Part shown: in pieces, positions 27,378-36,437 of the stretch | Numbering within the stretch: the first letter of the stretch is position 1 | How the letters are laid out: each line of letters begins with the position of its first letter | Source: Robiginitalea marina | Lineage (GTDB): Bacteria > Bacteroidota > Bacteroidia > Flavobacteriales > Flavobacteriaceae | Length of the DNA stretch: 64,000 nt | NCBI RefSeq assembly: GCF_024006985.1 | Contig: NZ_JAMXIB010000003.1 | Span: 124,001-188,000, forward strand | Reading direction: 5' to 3' | Notes under the pieces: model-generated | Seen by the model: only the letters and a program-made list of their open reading frames with translations | Told to the model about the DNA's origin: nothing | The model's database searches: none | Position numbers and translations under genes: made by a program

Positions 27378-28150
27378 ACAGGGGTAAGAACATATTGGCA
27401 ATGTGCATTGCAGCCTTATTGGCGCTGTCTTCCTGTGGCTCGACGCGCCTGCTGGCCGATGGAAGCGTAAATGAAAGCCTGTCTATAAAGGGGATTATCC
27501 GAAATCATGAAGCGGGCAGCAGCCGGTTCAGGACCCTGAGCGGGCGGCTTGGAATCGATTATTCGGATGGGGAGGAATCCCAGAGCGTTACGGTAAGCCT
27601 CAGGATGAAACGAAACGAGGTCATCTGGATGAGTGCCCCCCTTGGGGTGATCAAGGTGTACATTACCCCCCAACGGGTTTCGTACTACAATAAACTCAAC
27701 AACGAATTTTTCGATGGCGATTTTTCCTATCTGAGCAGGTTGCTTGGGGCAGAAATCGATTTTGAAAAGCTCCAGAACCTGTTGCTGGGCCAATCCATGG
27801 TTTCCCTGCAGGGCCGAAATTATGAATTGCAATATACAGCCGACACCTATGAATTAAAGCCCAAACCGTCCCTTGACCTCTACAAGCTTTTCTTAAAGAT
27901 CGAACCCAGATATTTTCGTCTGGCTTCCCAGCAACTGGCGCAACCTGAAGCCAGGCGGATGATGGAGGTGCGCTATAGCAGCTATCAGGAGGTACAGGGC
28001 GAGGTGCTGCCCGACCAGGTCGAAATTGCTGCCATAGAGGGAGACGGTCGGGTTACCATCGGGATCTCTTATAAACAGGTGGAATTGAACAGGGATTTAC
28101 GCTTCCCATTTAAAATACCAAAAGGTTTTAATCCGGTTGCACTCCAGTGA
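27374..28150 (+). CDS. DUF4292 lipoprotein (LolB/LolA-like fold candidate)
   Basis: A 258-residue lipoprotein, lipobox ending at Cys21 (LALSSC). The DUF4292 core includes LSGRLGIDYSDGEESQSVTVSLRM, VIWMSAPLGVIKVYITP and YYNKLNNEFFDGDFSYL. The family is thought to share the half-barrel fold of LolA/LolB, so a lipoprotein or lipid carrier role at the outer membrane is a reasonable guess but unproven. Four-base overlaps on both sides couple it to the TPR and EnvC-like genes. Confidence 0.88.
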   Translation: MNRGKNILAMCIAALLALSSCGSTRLLADGSVNESLSIKGIIRNHEAGSSRFRTLSGRLGIDYSDGEESQSVTVSLRMKRNEVIWMSAPLGVIKVYITPQRVSYYNKLNNEFFDGDFSYLSRLLGAEIDFEKLQNLLLGQSMVSLQGRNYELQYTADTYELKPKPSLDLYKLFLKIEPRYFRLASQQLAQPEARRMMEVRYSSYQEVQGEVLPDQVEIAAIEGDGRVTIGISYKQVELNRDLRFPFKIPKGFNPVALQ

Positions 28151-29382
28151 AAGGGAATCGCTATGACATCCTGAAGCGCGTTTTCCTCCTTGGCCTGGCC
28201 CTGGCGGGAATGCTGGCCCATGGGCAAACCGGGGAGCAAAAGGAGCTGGAATCCAGAAAGGAACAGCTGGAAAATGAGATCAGGGAAATCAACCGCCTGC
28301 TCTTTGCCGAACGCCGGCAAAAGGGAAGCGTGCTGGACCAAATGGAGGCCCTTAACCAGAAAATCAACCGGCAGCAGCAGCTCATCAGGGTTACCAACCA
28401 GCAATCCAACCTGCTCAACCGGCAGATCAACGCGAATATCCGGAGCATTACCAAGTTGCGGGAAGACCTGGAAACCCTCAAGGAAGACTACGCGCAAATG
28501 ATCCGCAAGTCGTATCAGAACCGGTCGCAGCAGAACCGGCTGCTGTTCCTGATGTCTTCCACCACGTTTTTCCAGGCATTCAAGCGGTTGCAATACATGA
28601 AGCAGTATACCCAGTTCCGCAAAAAACAGGGAGAGGAGATTGTTGCAAAAACAGAGGAGTTGTCGGCATTGAACAACGACCTTACCCGCCAGCGCAAGGA
28701 AAAGGAACTGCTCATCGCCCAGAACCGGCGCATCAAAGACCAGTTAACCGCCGAAGTGGAATCCCAGCAAAGCCTGTTGAAGGCTATCCGCCGCAATGAG
28801 AGCGCCTATGCTTCGGAAATCGAGCAGAAACGGAGGGAGGCCCGTGCCATTGAACGGCAAATCGAAAGCCTTATCCGGTCTGCCATTGCGGCCTCCAACC
28901 GCGAAAGCGGGAACACGGCCGCTTCCTCCTCGACATTCGCCCTCACCCCGGAGGCGACCCTGATTGCAAACAATTTTTCATCCAATAAGGGGAGGCTGAT
29001 CTGGCCTGTGGAAAAAGGGGTGAAAAAGCAGGGGTACGGGATTTATGCCGATGCGGTATACCCGGGGGTGAAGCACCAGAGCAACGGGGTAATCATCGCC
29101 ACAGATGAGGGTGCCCGGGCCAGGGCAGTCTTTGAAGGCGAGGTTATCGCCGTTTTGGCTGTACCCGGGGGGAACAAAGGCGTACAAATCAAACACGGGA
29201 ACTACATCAGCACGTACTATAACCTTTCCGAACTGTACGTAAAAAAGGGGGACAAAGTAAGGGCCAAGGATGCCCTGGGCACCATTTATACCAATCGTTC
29301 TAACGGCCTTACCCAGCTGAAGTTCTATTTGTATAAGGATGCTACGCGGCTTAATCCGGAAGAGTGGATTTACCGTTTGTAG
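28147..29382 (+). CDS. EnvC-like murein hydrolase activator (degenerate M23)
   Basis: A 411-residue exported protein. A signal peptide (residues 8-28) is followed by a coiled coil from about 30 to 255 (rich in Gln/Glu/Arg) and a LytM/M23 domain from about 285 to 411. The zinc ligands of active M23 enzymes are degenerate: HQSNG replaces HxxxD, HGNYISTYYNL lacks the second His, and LKFYL replaces HxH. Like EnvC it should activate amidases for septal peptidoglycan splitting rather than cut itself. The start is GTG 28147. Confidence 0.9.
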   Translation: MKGNRYDILKRVFLLGLALAGMLAHGQTGEQKELESRKEQLENEIREINRLLFAERRQKGSVLDQMEALNQKINRQQQLIRVTNQQSNLLNRQINANIRSITKLREDLETLKEDYAQMIRKSYQNRSQQNRLLFLMSSTTFFQAFKRLQYMKQYTQFRKKQGEEIVAKTEELSALNNDLTRQRKEKELLIAQNRRIKDQLTAEVESQQSLLKAIRRNESAYASEIEQKRREARAIERQIESLIRSAIAASNRESGNTAASSSTFALTPEATLIANNFSSNKGRLIWPVEKGVKKQGYGIYADAVYPGVKHQSNGVIIATDEGARARAVFEGEVIAVLAVPGGNKGVQIKHGNYISTYYNLSELYVKKGDKVRAKDALGTIYTNRSNGLTQLKFYLYKDATRLNPEEWIYRL

Positions 29383-29432
29383 GGAACCCCCGGCATGGGG
29401 TCCTTCGACACCCAGGGAAGTGCCCCCGGGGG

Positions 29433-29945
29433 TCATTCCATGAAGAGCGCCTTTAATTCCGTCGCGTCATGCGGCTTCATTTTCCCGGCTAGTACGAGGC
29501 TTAACTGTTTCCTTCTCAGCGCGGCTTCAAAGCGCTGCTTTTCCAGTTCAGTTTCCGGCACGATCGGGGGCACCTCGGTAGGCACCCCGGTATCATCCAC
29601 AGCCACGAAGGTATAAATGGCTTCGTTCGCCCTGGTCCGCTCGCCGGTGTAACGATCTTCGATCCACACATCGATAAAGACTTCCATGGAGGTGCGAAAT
29701 GTCCGGGAAATGGCCGCTTCCACGGTTACCACGCTCCCCAGGGGGACAGACCGGTTAAATGCCACATGGTTCACCGAAGCCGTGACCGTAATGCGGCGAC
29801 TGTGCCGACGGGCCGCGATACTGGCTGCCCGGTCCATGCGGGCCAGCAATTCGCCCCCGAAAAGGTTGTTCAGCGGGTTGGTTTCACTCGGTAATACCAG
29901 GTCGGTCATAATGGTCCTGGAATCGCTGGGTGTTTTAGGCTTCAT
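29433..29945 (-). CDS. Acyl-CoA thioesterase, hotdog fold
   Basis: A 170-residue hotdog thioesterase of the YciA/ACOT type. NPLNNLFGGELLARMDRAASIAARRH contains the central helix, followed by the strand VTASVNHVAFNRSVPLG. The C-terminal tail is helical. I start at ATG 29945 (MKPKTPSDSRT); the further upstream start is unlikely because it adds an unconserved tail. Convergent with the EnvC-like gene. Confidence 0.9.
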   Translation of the reverse strand: MKPKTPSDSRTIMTDLVLPSETNPLNNLFGGELLARMDRAASIAARRHSRRITVTASVNHVAFNRSVPLGSVVTVEAAISRTFRTSMEVFIDVWIEDRYTGERTRANEAIYTFVAVDDTGVPTEVPPIVPETELEKQRFEAALRRKQLSLVLAGKMKPHDATELKALFME

Positions 29946-30008
29946 AGAGGTATTTTGGCGCAAAGATAGGCCTTCCGCAAAGAAGAAATTCACAAGGGTA
30001 TTGGGAAA

Positions 30009-30953
30009 CTACCGCTGGGAAAGCAACCAGGCATCCGGGGATTCCTTCCCGCGTATGGCCCGGAGGGAATCCAGCGCCTCCTGTGGATCGGAATAACTGG
30101 CATACACCACCTGGTGCAGGCCATAGGCATTTTCCCCCAAATAGCGGGCGGGATATCCCTTGGCGCGAAGGGCGCCTATTTTTTTCTCCGCGTTTTCACG
30201 GAAACGGAAGGCCCCGGCCACGATGTGGTGGATCCCCTGTTGCTTTTGGGTCACCTCTAGGGTCACGGAAGGCAATTCCAGGGGTTCGACGCTGAAGAAG
30301 GTGGCCTCCTGAATGGTTTTGGAAACTTCTTGCTGGGCCTGTTGGCGCGCGAGTTCCGTGGCATTTTCCTGTTGCCGGTAATAGGAGTACCCGCCAATGC
30401 TTGTGGCAAGGGCCAGCAACACGATGGCCGCGTACTTCATCATCGGGCGAAGGCCCGGGATGGATCGTGTTTCAGGGGTAATGCTGAAAGGAATATGTTC
30501 TTCGAGTTCCTGCACTTCCTCCTTAAGGACTTCCCTCAGCACCGGACTGGCGATAACCGGGCCAAGCCCGAAGGCCGACATCAGGTAGTTGACTTCGGTG
30601 TCTGGCTGGAAGACCATCTTTTTTTCACTGTTCAAACGGAGGATTCCCAGGCCGGGCAGTTCCAATTTGCCTTCAGCTTCCAGTTGCTGTTTCCAGGAGG
30701 TGCACCGGTCGTTTACCTCCTCCATGGCTTCCTCAAAGGATTTGCCCGAAGCCTGTGCGATATGCGATACCAGGAGGCCATCATTGGAACGCAACTGGGC
30801 ATTGAAAGAAAGTGCTTTCGAAGGGGGGTGAAAGGTATTGCTTTCCCGTTGCAGGGTAGCGGGCTTAATTTGGCTTAAAAAGGCGCCAAACCCCGGAACT
30901 ACCACGCATTGGTACCGATACAGGAGGGTCGCTATGTGCTTTTCAAGGGCCAC
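30009..30953 (-). CDS. HU-CCDC81 and SPOR domain membrane protein
   Basis: A 314-residue protein with an N-terminal HU/CCDC81-like domain (LYRYQCVVVPGFGAFLSQ, LPGLGILRLNSEKKM), one transmembrane helix at about residues 170-190 (YAAIVLLALATSIGGYSYY) and a C-terminal SPOR domain (GIHHIVAGAFRFRENAEKK). SPOR binds denuded septal glycan, so it probably acts in division. I choose GTG 30953, giving MALEKHIATLLYRYQ as in homologues; the in-frame ATG at 31016 adds an unconserved tail. It is divergent from dprA. Confidence 0.85.
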   Translation of the reverse strand: MALEKHIATLLYRYQCVVVPGFGAFLSQIKPATLQRESNTFHPPSKALSFNAQLRSNDGLLVSHIAQASGKSFEEAMEEVNDRCTSWKQQLEAEGKLELPGLGILRLNSEKKMVFQPDTEVNYLMSAFGLGPVIASPVLREVLKEEVQELEEHIPFSITPETRSIPGLRPMMKYAAIVLLALATSIGGYSYYRQQENATELARQQAQQEVSKTIQEATFFSVEPLELPSVTLEVTQKQQGIHHIVAGAFRFRENAEKKIGALRAKGYPARYLGENAYGLHQVVYASYSDPQEALDSLRAIRGKESPDAWLLSQR

Positions 30954-31050
30954 GATGGCAAAGATGTGAAAATTTAACAGTCCGGGCAACCGGAAGTTCT
31001 GGGAATTTATCAACACGGACAGGGTGAATCATCGATCTAATGCATGCTAA

Positions 31051-32166
31051 ATGTCGGAAAGTGAGTTAATAGCCTTGCTCCGCCTGACCCGGGTGCCCGG
31101 GGTGGGCCCGGTAACAGCAAGGAAACTGGTCGCGCATTTCGGCGGGGCACAGGCGATTTTTGACGAAGCGGGATCGGGGTCCCCAAAGGCGGGGGGTATC
31201 CGGAAGGAGGCCCTCAAGAACCTGTCGAACCCCCAAATCCTCCGGGAAGCCCTTGAGCAATGGGGCCATATCCAAAAACAGGGAATCCGTTGCCTGGCCT
31301 ACTGGGACGGCGATTATCCCGAGGCGCTGAGGCACTGCGAGGATGCGCCCGTCCTTCTGTTCTTTCAGGGATCAGTATGCCTCGCCGGGAGGCGCTTTGT
31401 CAGCATTGTGGGTACCCGGAACATGACGCCCTACGGACGGGAGTTTTGCAGGCAGTTCCTGGAGGGGATTGCCCGCTACCGCCCGGTAATTGTCAGTGGC
31501 CTGGCTTATGGCATCGACCTTTGCGCCCAGCTGGCTGCCCTGGACCTGGGGCTGGAGACCATTGCCTGCCTCGGGCACGGCCTGGACCGGATTTACCCGG
31601 AACCCCATGCGAAATATGCCTCACGAATCCGGGGGCAGGGGGGGTTACTTTCCGAGTTCTGGCTGGGCACCAAGCCGGAACCCATGAATTTCGTCAGGCG
31701 GAACCGCATCATAGCCGGGCTGAGTGAAGCCACCGTGGTGGTGGAATCGGCTGATCGGGGCGGCAGCCTGGTGACGGCCGACCTGGCCTTTGGCTATAAC
31801 AGGGAGGTTTTTGCCGTGCCGGGTCGGGTAGGGGATTACTTCAGCAGGGGGTGCAATGAGCTGATCCGCCAACAGAAAGCCCAGGTCCTGCATGGTCCTG
31901 AGGATTTTGCGGTCGCCATGAATTGGTCAGCCCCCGGCGGAGGCCTGAAACCGGCCAGGGAGCGGGAGATCCCCATGGAAAAATTTACGGAAGAGCAGCA
32001 GCGCATCATAACCCTCCTCGCCCGGGAGGGGGAGCAGTTCCTGGATACTATTTCACAGGAGTGCCGGCTGGCTGTGGGAGAAGTTGCAGCCCTGTTGCTG
32101 CACCTTGAACTGGAAGGGATCGTGGAACCCCTCCCGGCTAAAAAATTCCGGATAAAACCGGCCTGA
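31051..32166 (+). CDS. dprA: DNA-processing protein DprA
   Basis: A 371-residue protein that loads RecA onto incoming single-stranded DNA in natural transformation. The Rossmann core contains VSIVGTRNMTPYG, VSGLAYGID, GHGLDRIYPE and SADRGGSLVTADLA. A helix-hairpin-helix region lies at the N-terminus (VPGVGPVTARKLVAHFGG), and a winged-helix tail starts at about residue 310. Convergent with trpS. Confidence 0.96.
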   Translation: MSESELIALLRLTRVPGVGPVTARKLVAHFGGAQAIFDEAGSGSPKAGGIRKEALKNLSNPQILREALEQWGHIQKQGIRCLAYWDGDYPEALRHCEDAPVLLFFQGSVCLAGRRFVSIVGTRNMTPYGREFCRQFLEGIARYRPVIVSGLAYGIDLCAQLAALDLGLETIACLGHGLDRIYPEPHAKYASRIRGQGGLLSEFWLGTKPEPMNFVRRNRIIAGLSEATVVVESADRGGSLVTADLAFGYNREVFAVPGRVGDYFSRGCNELIRQQKAQVLHGPEDFAVAMNWSAPGGGLKPAREREIPMEKFTEEQQRIITLLAREGEQFLDTISQECRLAVGEVAALLLHLELEGIVEPLPAKKFRIKPA

Positions 32167-32178
32167 ACCCCGCCGGTT
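32156..32178. terminator. Hairpin across the dprA/trpS stops
   Basis: AACCGGC-N9-GCCGGTT overlaps both stop codons of the convergent genes. No strong T-run follows, so any bidirectional termination would be modest. Confidence 0.35.
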
Positions 32179-33145
32179 AATACCCCAGCCGCTCCCTCAC
32201 CCGGGAGAGGACGGCATCGGCTACCTTTTTTGCCCTGGCTGCACCGCTTTCCAGGGCCTCATCGATCTCCTTTTTGTGGCCCATATAGTAATGGAAACGT
32301 TCGCGGGACTCCCCGAAAACTTCCACCAGAAGGTCGTACAATGCCTTTTTCGCATGCCCGTACCCGTAATTCCCGCCCAGGTAATTGTTCCGCATCGCCT
32401 CAACTTCGTCTGGGTTGGCCAACAGCCGGTATAGGGCAAATACGGTATCGGAGTCCGGGTCTTTCGGGTCTTCAAGGGGGGTACTGTCGGTAACGATACC
32501 CATAATTTGTTTCTTCAGCGCCTTGTCGGGAAGGAAAATATCAATCAGGTTGCCCTTGCTCTTGCTCATTTTCTGCCCATCGGTCCCCGGCACGTACATT
32601 GTGCTTTCATTTACCCGTGCTTCCGGCATAACAAAGGTTTCCCCCATTTGGGCATGGAACCTTGCCGCCACATCCCGGGTCATCTCCAGGTGTTGCAGCT
32701 GGTCTTTGCCCACCGGGACGTACTCCGCATCGTACAGGAGGATGTCGGCAGCCATGAGCATCGGGTATGAAAAAAGCCCTGCATTCACATCCTCGAGCCG
32801 GTCGGCCTTATCCTTGAAGGAATGGGCAAGGGTCAGTCGCTGATAGGGGAAAAAGCAGCCCAGGTACCACGCCAGCTCCGTTACCTGTGGGACGTCGCTC
32901 TGGCGGTAGAAGACCGTTTTTTCGATATCCAGCCCAAAAGCGAGCCAGGCGGCAGCGGTGGCGTAAGTGTTCTCTTTCAGCACCTTCCCGTCTTTGATTT
33001 GGGTAAGGGAATGCAGGTCTGCAATAAACAGGTACGAATCGTTTTCCGGCTGGGAGGCCATGGAAATCGCAGGCCGGATCGCCCCCAGTATATTGCCCAG
33101 ATGGGGCGTCCCCGTGCTTTGTATCCCGGTGAGAATGCGTGGCAT
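32177..33145 (-). CDS. trpS: Tryptophan--tRNA ligase
   Basis: A 322-residue class I aminoacyl-tRNA synthetase. The HIGH-type motif is GTPHLGN at about residue 11, and KMSKSKGN is at about residue 194. The DAEYVPVGKDQLQHLEMTRD block is specific to TrpS. Start ATG 33145. Confidence 0.97.
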   Translation of the reverse strand: MPRILTGIQSTGTPHLGNILGAIRPAISMASQPENDSYLFIADLHSLTQIKDGKVLKENTYATAAAWLAFGLDIEKTVFYRQSDVPQVTELAWYLGCFFPYQRLTLAHSFKDKADRLEDVNAGLFSYPMLMAADILLYDAEYVPVGKDQLQHLEMTRDVAARFHAQMGETFVMPEARVNESTMYVPGTDGQKMSKSKGNLIDIFLPDKALKKQIMGIVTDSTPLEDPKDPDSDTVFALYRLLANPDEVEAMRNNYLGGNYGYGHAKKALYDLLVEVFGESRERFHYYMGHKKEIDEALESGAARAKKVADAVLSRVRERLGY

Positions 33146-33165
33146 ATGTCACTTTTATCAGGGCA

Positions 33166-33173
33166 CAAAAGTA
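33166..33173 (-). promoter_or_regulatory. Promoter -7 box for trpS
   Basis: On the minus strand TACTTTTG matches TAnnTTTG and lies 20 bp before the trpS ATG. Confidence 0.4.
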
Positions 33174-33203
33174 AAGGAAATACCAGAGCCCTCCTAAAAT
33201 TCT

Positions 33204-33211
33204 TACTTTTG
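33204..33211 (+). promoter_or_regulatory. Promoter -7 box for plsC
   Basis: TACTTTTG followed by CG lies only 5 bp before the plsC ATG at 33217. If it is used, the transcript would be nearly leaderless. Confidence 0.35.
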
Positions 33212-33216
33212 CGACC

Positions 33217-33966
33217 ATGCTGGTGGTGCTTAAGAAATCAGGGCAGGCCCTGTTCCGAATCTGGTTCTATATTTTGGTAGCCCTACCCATATTCCTCTTT
33301 TCCCCATTCCTGATCCTCTTTTCATTATCGGAGAAGACCTATCCGCAATTCTTCTGGCTGGCCCGCAATGTTTGGGCAACGGTAATCCTCTACGGCATGG
33401 GTTGTCCGCCCCAAATCCGCTACGACCAGCGATTAAAAAAGCGGCAGAGCTACATGCTGGTGGCCAACCATACCAGTATGCTCGATATTATGCTGATGCT
33501 CCGGGTAAGCCGGAACCCTTTTGTTTTTGTGGGGAAGAAAGAACTGGCGAACATCCCCGTTTTCGGTTTTTTCTACAAACGGGTTTGTATCCTGGTAGAC
33601 CGGGAAGACAGCCGCAGCCGTTCGGCCGTATATCGCAGGGCAGAACGAAGGCTGAAAGCCGGGCTCAGTATTTGCATTTTCCCGGAGGGGGGCGTTCCCG
33701 AAGACGAGGCCCTGGTCCTGGACACCTTTAAGGATGGGGCCTTTAAAATGGCTATCGCCCATCGGATCCCGGTGGTCCCAATCACTTTTTACGACAACAA
33801 AAAGCGGTTTCCCTTCCGGTTTTTCAGTGGTTCCCCTGGCCGGCTTCGGACCCGGGTACATCCGTTCATCCCGAGCGAGGGCCTGAAGGAGAAGGATAAG
33901 GGCCGGCTAAAGGAACAGGTTCGGAGCCTCTTGTTGGAAAGCCTGTTGGCTGGCCCCGGGTTTTGA
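33217..33966 (+). CDS. plsC: 1-acyl-sn-glycerol-3-phosphate acyltransferase
   Basis: A 249-residue membrane acyltransferase that makes phosphatidic acid. The N-terminal membrane helix is at about residues 15-38, the catalytic HX4D is NHTSMLD, and the acceptor motif is FPEGG. Further blocks include FVGKKELANIPVFGFF. The family has many paralogues (lysophospholipid or ornithine lipid acylation), so the exact substrate is not certain. Confidence 0.88.
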   Translation: MLVVLKKSGQALFRIWFYILVALPIFLFSPFLILFSLSEKTYPQFFWLARNVWATVILYGMGCPPQIRYDQRLKKRQSYMLVANHTSMLDIMLMLRVSRNPFVFVGKKELANIPVFGFFYKRVCILVDREDSRSRSAVYRRAERRLKAGLSICIFPEGGVPEDEALVLDTFKDGAFKMAIAHRIPVVPITFYDNKKRFPFRFFSGSPGRLRTRVHPFIPSEGLKEKDKGRLKEQVRSLLLESLLAGPGF

Positions 33967-34002
33967 ATGGCCGGGAGCAAGGCCACTAAAATACCGATCG
34001 GA

Positions 34003-35442
34003 TTAAAAACGAAAATTCAGCCCACTGTACACCCCTACGGAATACGGCCTGAAGTTCCCGGACGTATTGCTAAAGGTGTTGAGCTGGTATTTGAACATGG
34101 GAAGGACGTTAAGCTCCATGTTTTGGCCGAGCCGGTAGTAGATGCCCACCCCGAAATTGGTGCTGAAATTCAGCGAATTCATGTTGGTGGCTTCCCCCAC
34201 TTCCGTGACCGTCCCTGACGATTCCAGGCTTACGGAATTGTTTACCAGGAACAGGGAACTCATTCCCCCGATGAGGTTCACCCCCCAGGTTTTATCGATC
34301 AGGGAATATTGCATTTCCAACGGGATTTCCAGGTATCCGAACTCCTGTACCATTCGGCCTTCACGAACCGGGCTGGGGGCGGTAACATCTGTAGCCTCTT
34401 TGTTTTCGGGCTGTCGGGTGCCGTTGACCATGCTCTTTACGACCAGGTCCCTGGAGTTTTCCGAATAATTAATTGTCCGGATCAGGGAGTTCCCGGAGCC
34501 TACCGGGGAAGCGGTAAAGCCAATTTCCTCCGTATTATACCCATAGTCCACACGGTGGATCCCCGTCCTGAAGCTCAGTTTTTTAGATACCCCATAGGCC
34601 ACCTGCAGGCCATAACTCATATTGAAAGACCCGGATTTTTCGTTGGCGACGAAAGAAGAGGAAATTGGGGACCCGTCTCCGAAGGAACTGAAATATACAG
34701 GAGCCACGGAAGGCCCTACCGACCAGCGCGCGCCCTTCCGCCCCTCTGTACCGGGGTCTTCATTTTTTTCCAGGGCCTCGAAAATCGAAGGTTTTTCCTC
34801 CCCGCTTTCCGCCAGGGAGGATACAGCTGGCTCATCCTGCCCTTTGGTCAGAGGGCGGGCAGCAACACCTGCCGGGTTTTCCCTTTCCTCATCGCGACCA
34901 GCAAGGGGTTCCGCTGCAATGGGTTGCCCCAATGCCCCTTCCTGCCCCTTTCCGGTAACGGTTGCAGGGGTTATTTCCCGGGAGGCCGCAAGGGATGCAG
35001 GCCGGGAGGGGGATTCTTTATCCAGCACTTCCCGTGAGGGTGTTGGGGACGAGCCCTGGTTTTCTTTCCCGGCCAGGTCTTGTCCCTCAGCCCGGCGCTT
35101 CGGTTCCTCTTCTGCACCGGACTGGCTTTCGGGGCCTGACGGGAGGGTGGTCCTCCGGTTTGCCGGAGGCTCCTGCCGGTCGCCCGGAGAGTTAACCACG
35201 GGAGATTCGGTGCGAATGGGTGCGCTTGACGGGTCCGGGGAGTCGCGGGGGGCGAAAAGGAAAACAGCACCCAGCAACAAGGCTGCTGCGATACCCAGGC
35301 GAACCCAAACAGGTACCAGGGTCCGGGTCTTTTTTTCCCGGTCCAGGGTGGCGCGAATCCGGGACCACACCCCGGGGTCAGGGGTTTCCCTGAAATCCCG
35401 GGTGGTTTCCCGAAAAAGTTTGTCTAATTCTTGATTGTCCAT
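34003..35442 (-). CDS. Dual-membrane anti-sigma-like protein with C-terminal OM beta-barrel
   Basis: A 479-residue protein with four parts. Residues 1-42 are charged and helical (MDNQELDKLFRETTRDFRET) and fit an anti-sigma domain. Residues 43-64 are one transmembrane helix. Residues 65-225 form a disordered Pro/Ser/Glu/Arg linker. From about 233 to 479 there are alternating strands ending in YSGLNFRF, a typical outer-membrane barrel ending with a terminal Phe. It has no N-terminal signal peptide. This matches the dual-membrane-spanning anti-sigma (Dma) architecture described in Bacteroides thetaiotaomicron. It follows the ECF sigma gene by 10 bp. Confidence 0.85.
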   Translation of the reverse strand: MDNQELDKLFRETTRDFRETPDPGVWSRIRATLDREKKTRTLVPVWVRLGIAAALLLGAVFLFAPRDSPDPSSAPIRTESPVVNSPGDRQEPPANRRTTLPSGPESQSGAEEEPKRRAEGQDLAGKENQGSSPTPSREVLDKESPSRPASLAASREITPATVTGKGQEGALGQPIAAEPLAGRDEERENPAGVAARPLTKGQDEPAVSSLAESGEEKPSIFEALEKNEDPGTEGRKGARWSVGPSVAPVYFSSFGDGSPISSSFVANEKSGSFNMSYGLQVAYGVSKKLSFRTGIHRVDYGYNTEEIGFTASPVGSGNSLIRTINYSENSRDLVVKSMVNGTRQPENKEATDVTAPSPVREGRMVQEFGYLEIPLEMQYSLIDKTWGVNLIGGMSSLFLVNNSVSLESSGTVTEVGEATNMNSLNFSTNFGVGIYYRLGQNMELNVLPMFKYQLNTFSNTSGNFRPYSVGVYSGLNFRF

Positions 35443-35452
35443 TATGGGGCTC

Positions 35453-35983
35453 TTAGGCTATTTGTTTTTTTTTTAGAATCTTCTCCTGCAGGATCATCCG
35501 CGCCCTGGCCAGGTTCGATTTGGAAGTTCCCTGCGAAGTGCCAAGGGCTTCACTGATCTCTTTGTGGGAATACCCGTCCAGCACGTACAAATTGAAGGTG
35601 ATCCGGTATTTGGTGGGCAATTCCTGAATGTATTTCAGCAAGGTGCTCAGCGACACCTCCGTTTCTTCCTCCGAATAGACCTCCTCCACGGGGTCCGGGA
35701 GCTCGGTCATCAGGGCAAGGGGTTCCTCTTTCCTGTATTTCTGCAGTACCGTATTGATCGTAATCCGCTTGATCCAGCCTTCAAAAGAGCCTTTGAAGCC
35801 ATACTGGTGCATTTTTTGGAAAATGGTCACAAAGCTGTCGTGCAGATTGTCTTCCGCTTCGTTCTTGTTCCTGGAGTATTTCAGGCACAGGCCATAGAGC
35901 ACAGGGGAATACCTCCGATACAATTCCTCCTGGGCCGTCCGGTTTCCCTTGCAACACTTTTTTATGAGGTCCTCCTGCGTCAA
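35453..35983 (-). CDS. ECF RNA polymerase sigma factor
   Basis: A 176-residue sigma-70 family ECF factor. Region 2 contains YSPVLYGLCLKYSRNKNEAEDNLHDSFVTIF, and region 4 contains ELPTKYRITFNLYVLDGYSHKEISEALGTSQG with its helix-turn-helix. The start is TTG 35983, since no ATG exists upstream in frame. It is followed by the Dma-like gene, which should hold it inactive at the inner membrane, and preceded by a lipoprotein gene 34 bp away. Confidence 0.94.
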   Translation of the reverse strand: MTQEDLIKKCCKGNRTAQEELYRRYSPVLYGLCLKYSRNKNEAEDNLHDSFVTIFQKMHQYGFKGSFEGWIKRITINTVLQKYRKEEPLALMTELPDPVEEVYSEEETEVSLSTLLKYIQELPTKYRITFNLYVLDGYSHKEISEALGTSQGTSKSNLARARMILQEKILKKKQIA

Positions 35984-36017
35984 TATATGGATTGGGTTAC
36001 TTCCGTAAGTGTCCGGA

Positions 36018-36437
36018 TCAACGGGTCACCGGCACTTCAATCTCCAAAAACCGGGGTTCCCCGGATTCATCCTCCCCCGTCCAGAACAAAAACCTGTAGG
36101 TTTCGGGGTACAGGCAAATAAACCGAAAGGTAGCCTCCACTTCAGAAACCTCCTGGGTGCAGGAAGGTCCATCTACTTCCGTCCCGATGGCCACCACCCG
36201 GCGCACGGTGGTATCTTCCGAGGTGACATCAAAACCTTCAAACTGAGCACAACCATTGGGAAGGAGGAGGGTTACCCCTATTTCATAGGTTTCGTTCAGC
36301 CTGAAGCTTTCGGGCATCCCAACATCCACGACCGGCAGGGAAACAAAGTGATAGCTCACCCCGTCATCCCCCAGGTCGCAGGCGTTCAGGACCAACACCA
36401 AAAACAGGATTTTAACGCCCCTAAAAAAGGATTCCAT
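36018..36437 (-). CDS. Uncharacterised lipoprotein upstream of ECF sigma
   Basis: A 139-residue lipoprotein with signal MESFFRGVKILFLVLVLNAC (Cys20). The mature part is beta-rich with paired cysteines (NGCAQFEGF, GPSCTQEV, FRFICLY). No family recognised. It lies 34 bp before the sigma gene on the same strand and may form a three-gene unit with it and the Dma-like gene. Confidence 0.78.
   Translation of the reverse strand: MESFFRGVKILFLVLVLNACDLGDDGVSYHFVSLPVVDVGMPESFRLNETYEIGVTLLLPNGCAQFEGFDVTSEDTTVRRVVAIGTEVDGPSCTQEVSEVEATFRFICLYPETYRFLFWTGEDESGEPRFLEIEVPVTR

Noticed and set aside
29386-29433. ACCCCCGG/CCGGGGGT pair between the EnvC-like and thioesterase genes as a terminator
   Set aside because: The loop is 32 nt and no T-run follows on either strand.
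34309-35434. Plus-strand frames across the Dma-like gene
   Set aside because: They are low-complexity Ser/Pro/Arg products of the linker region; the minus-strand gene fits a known architecture and operon.
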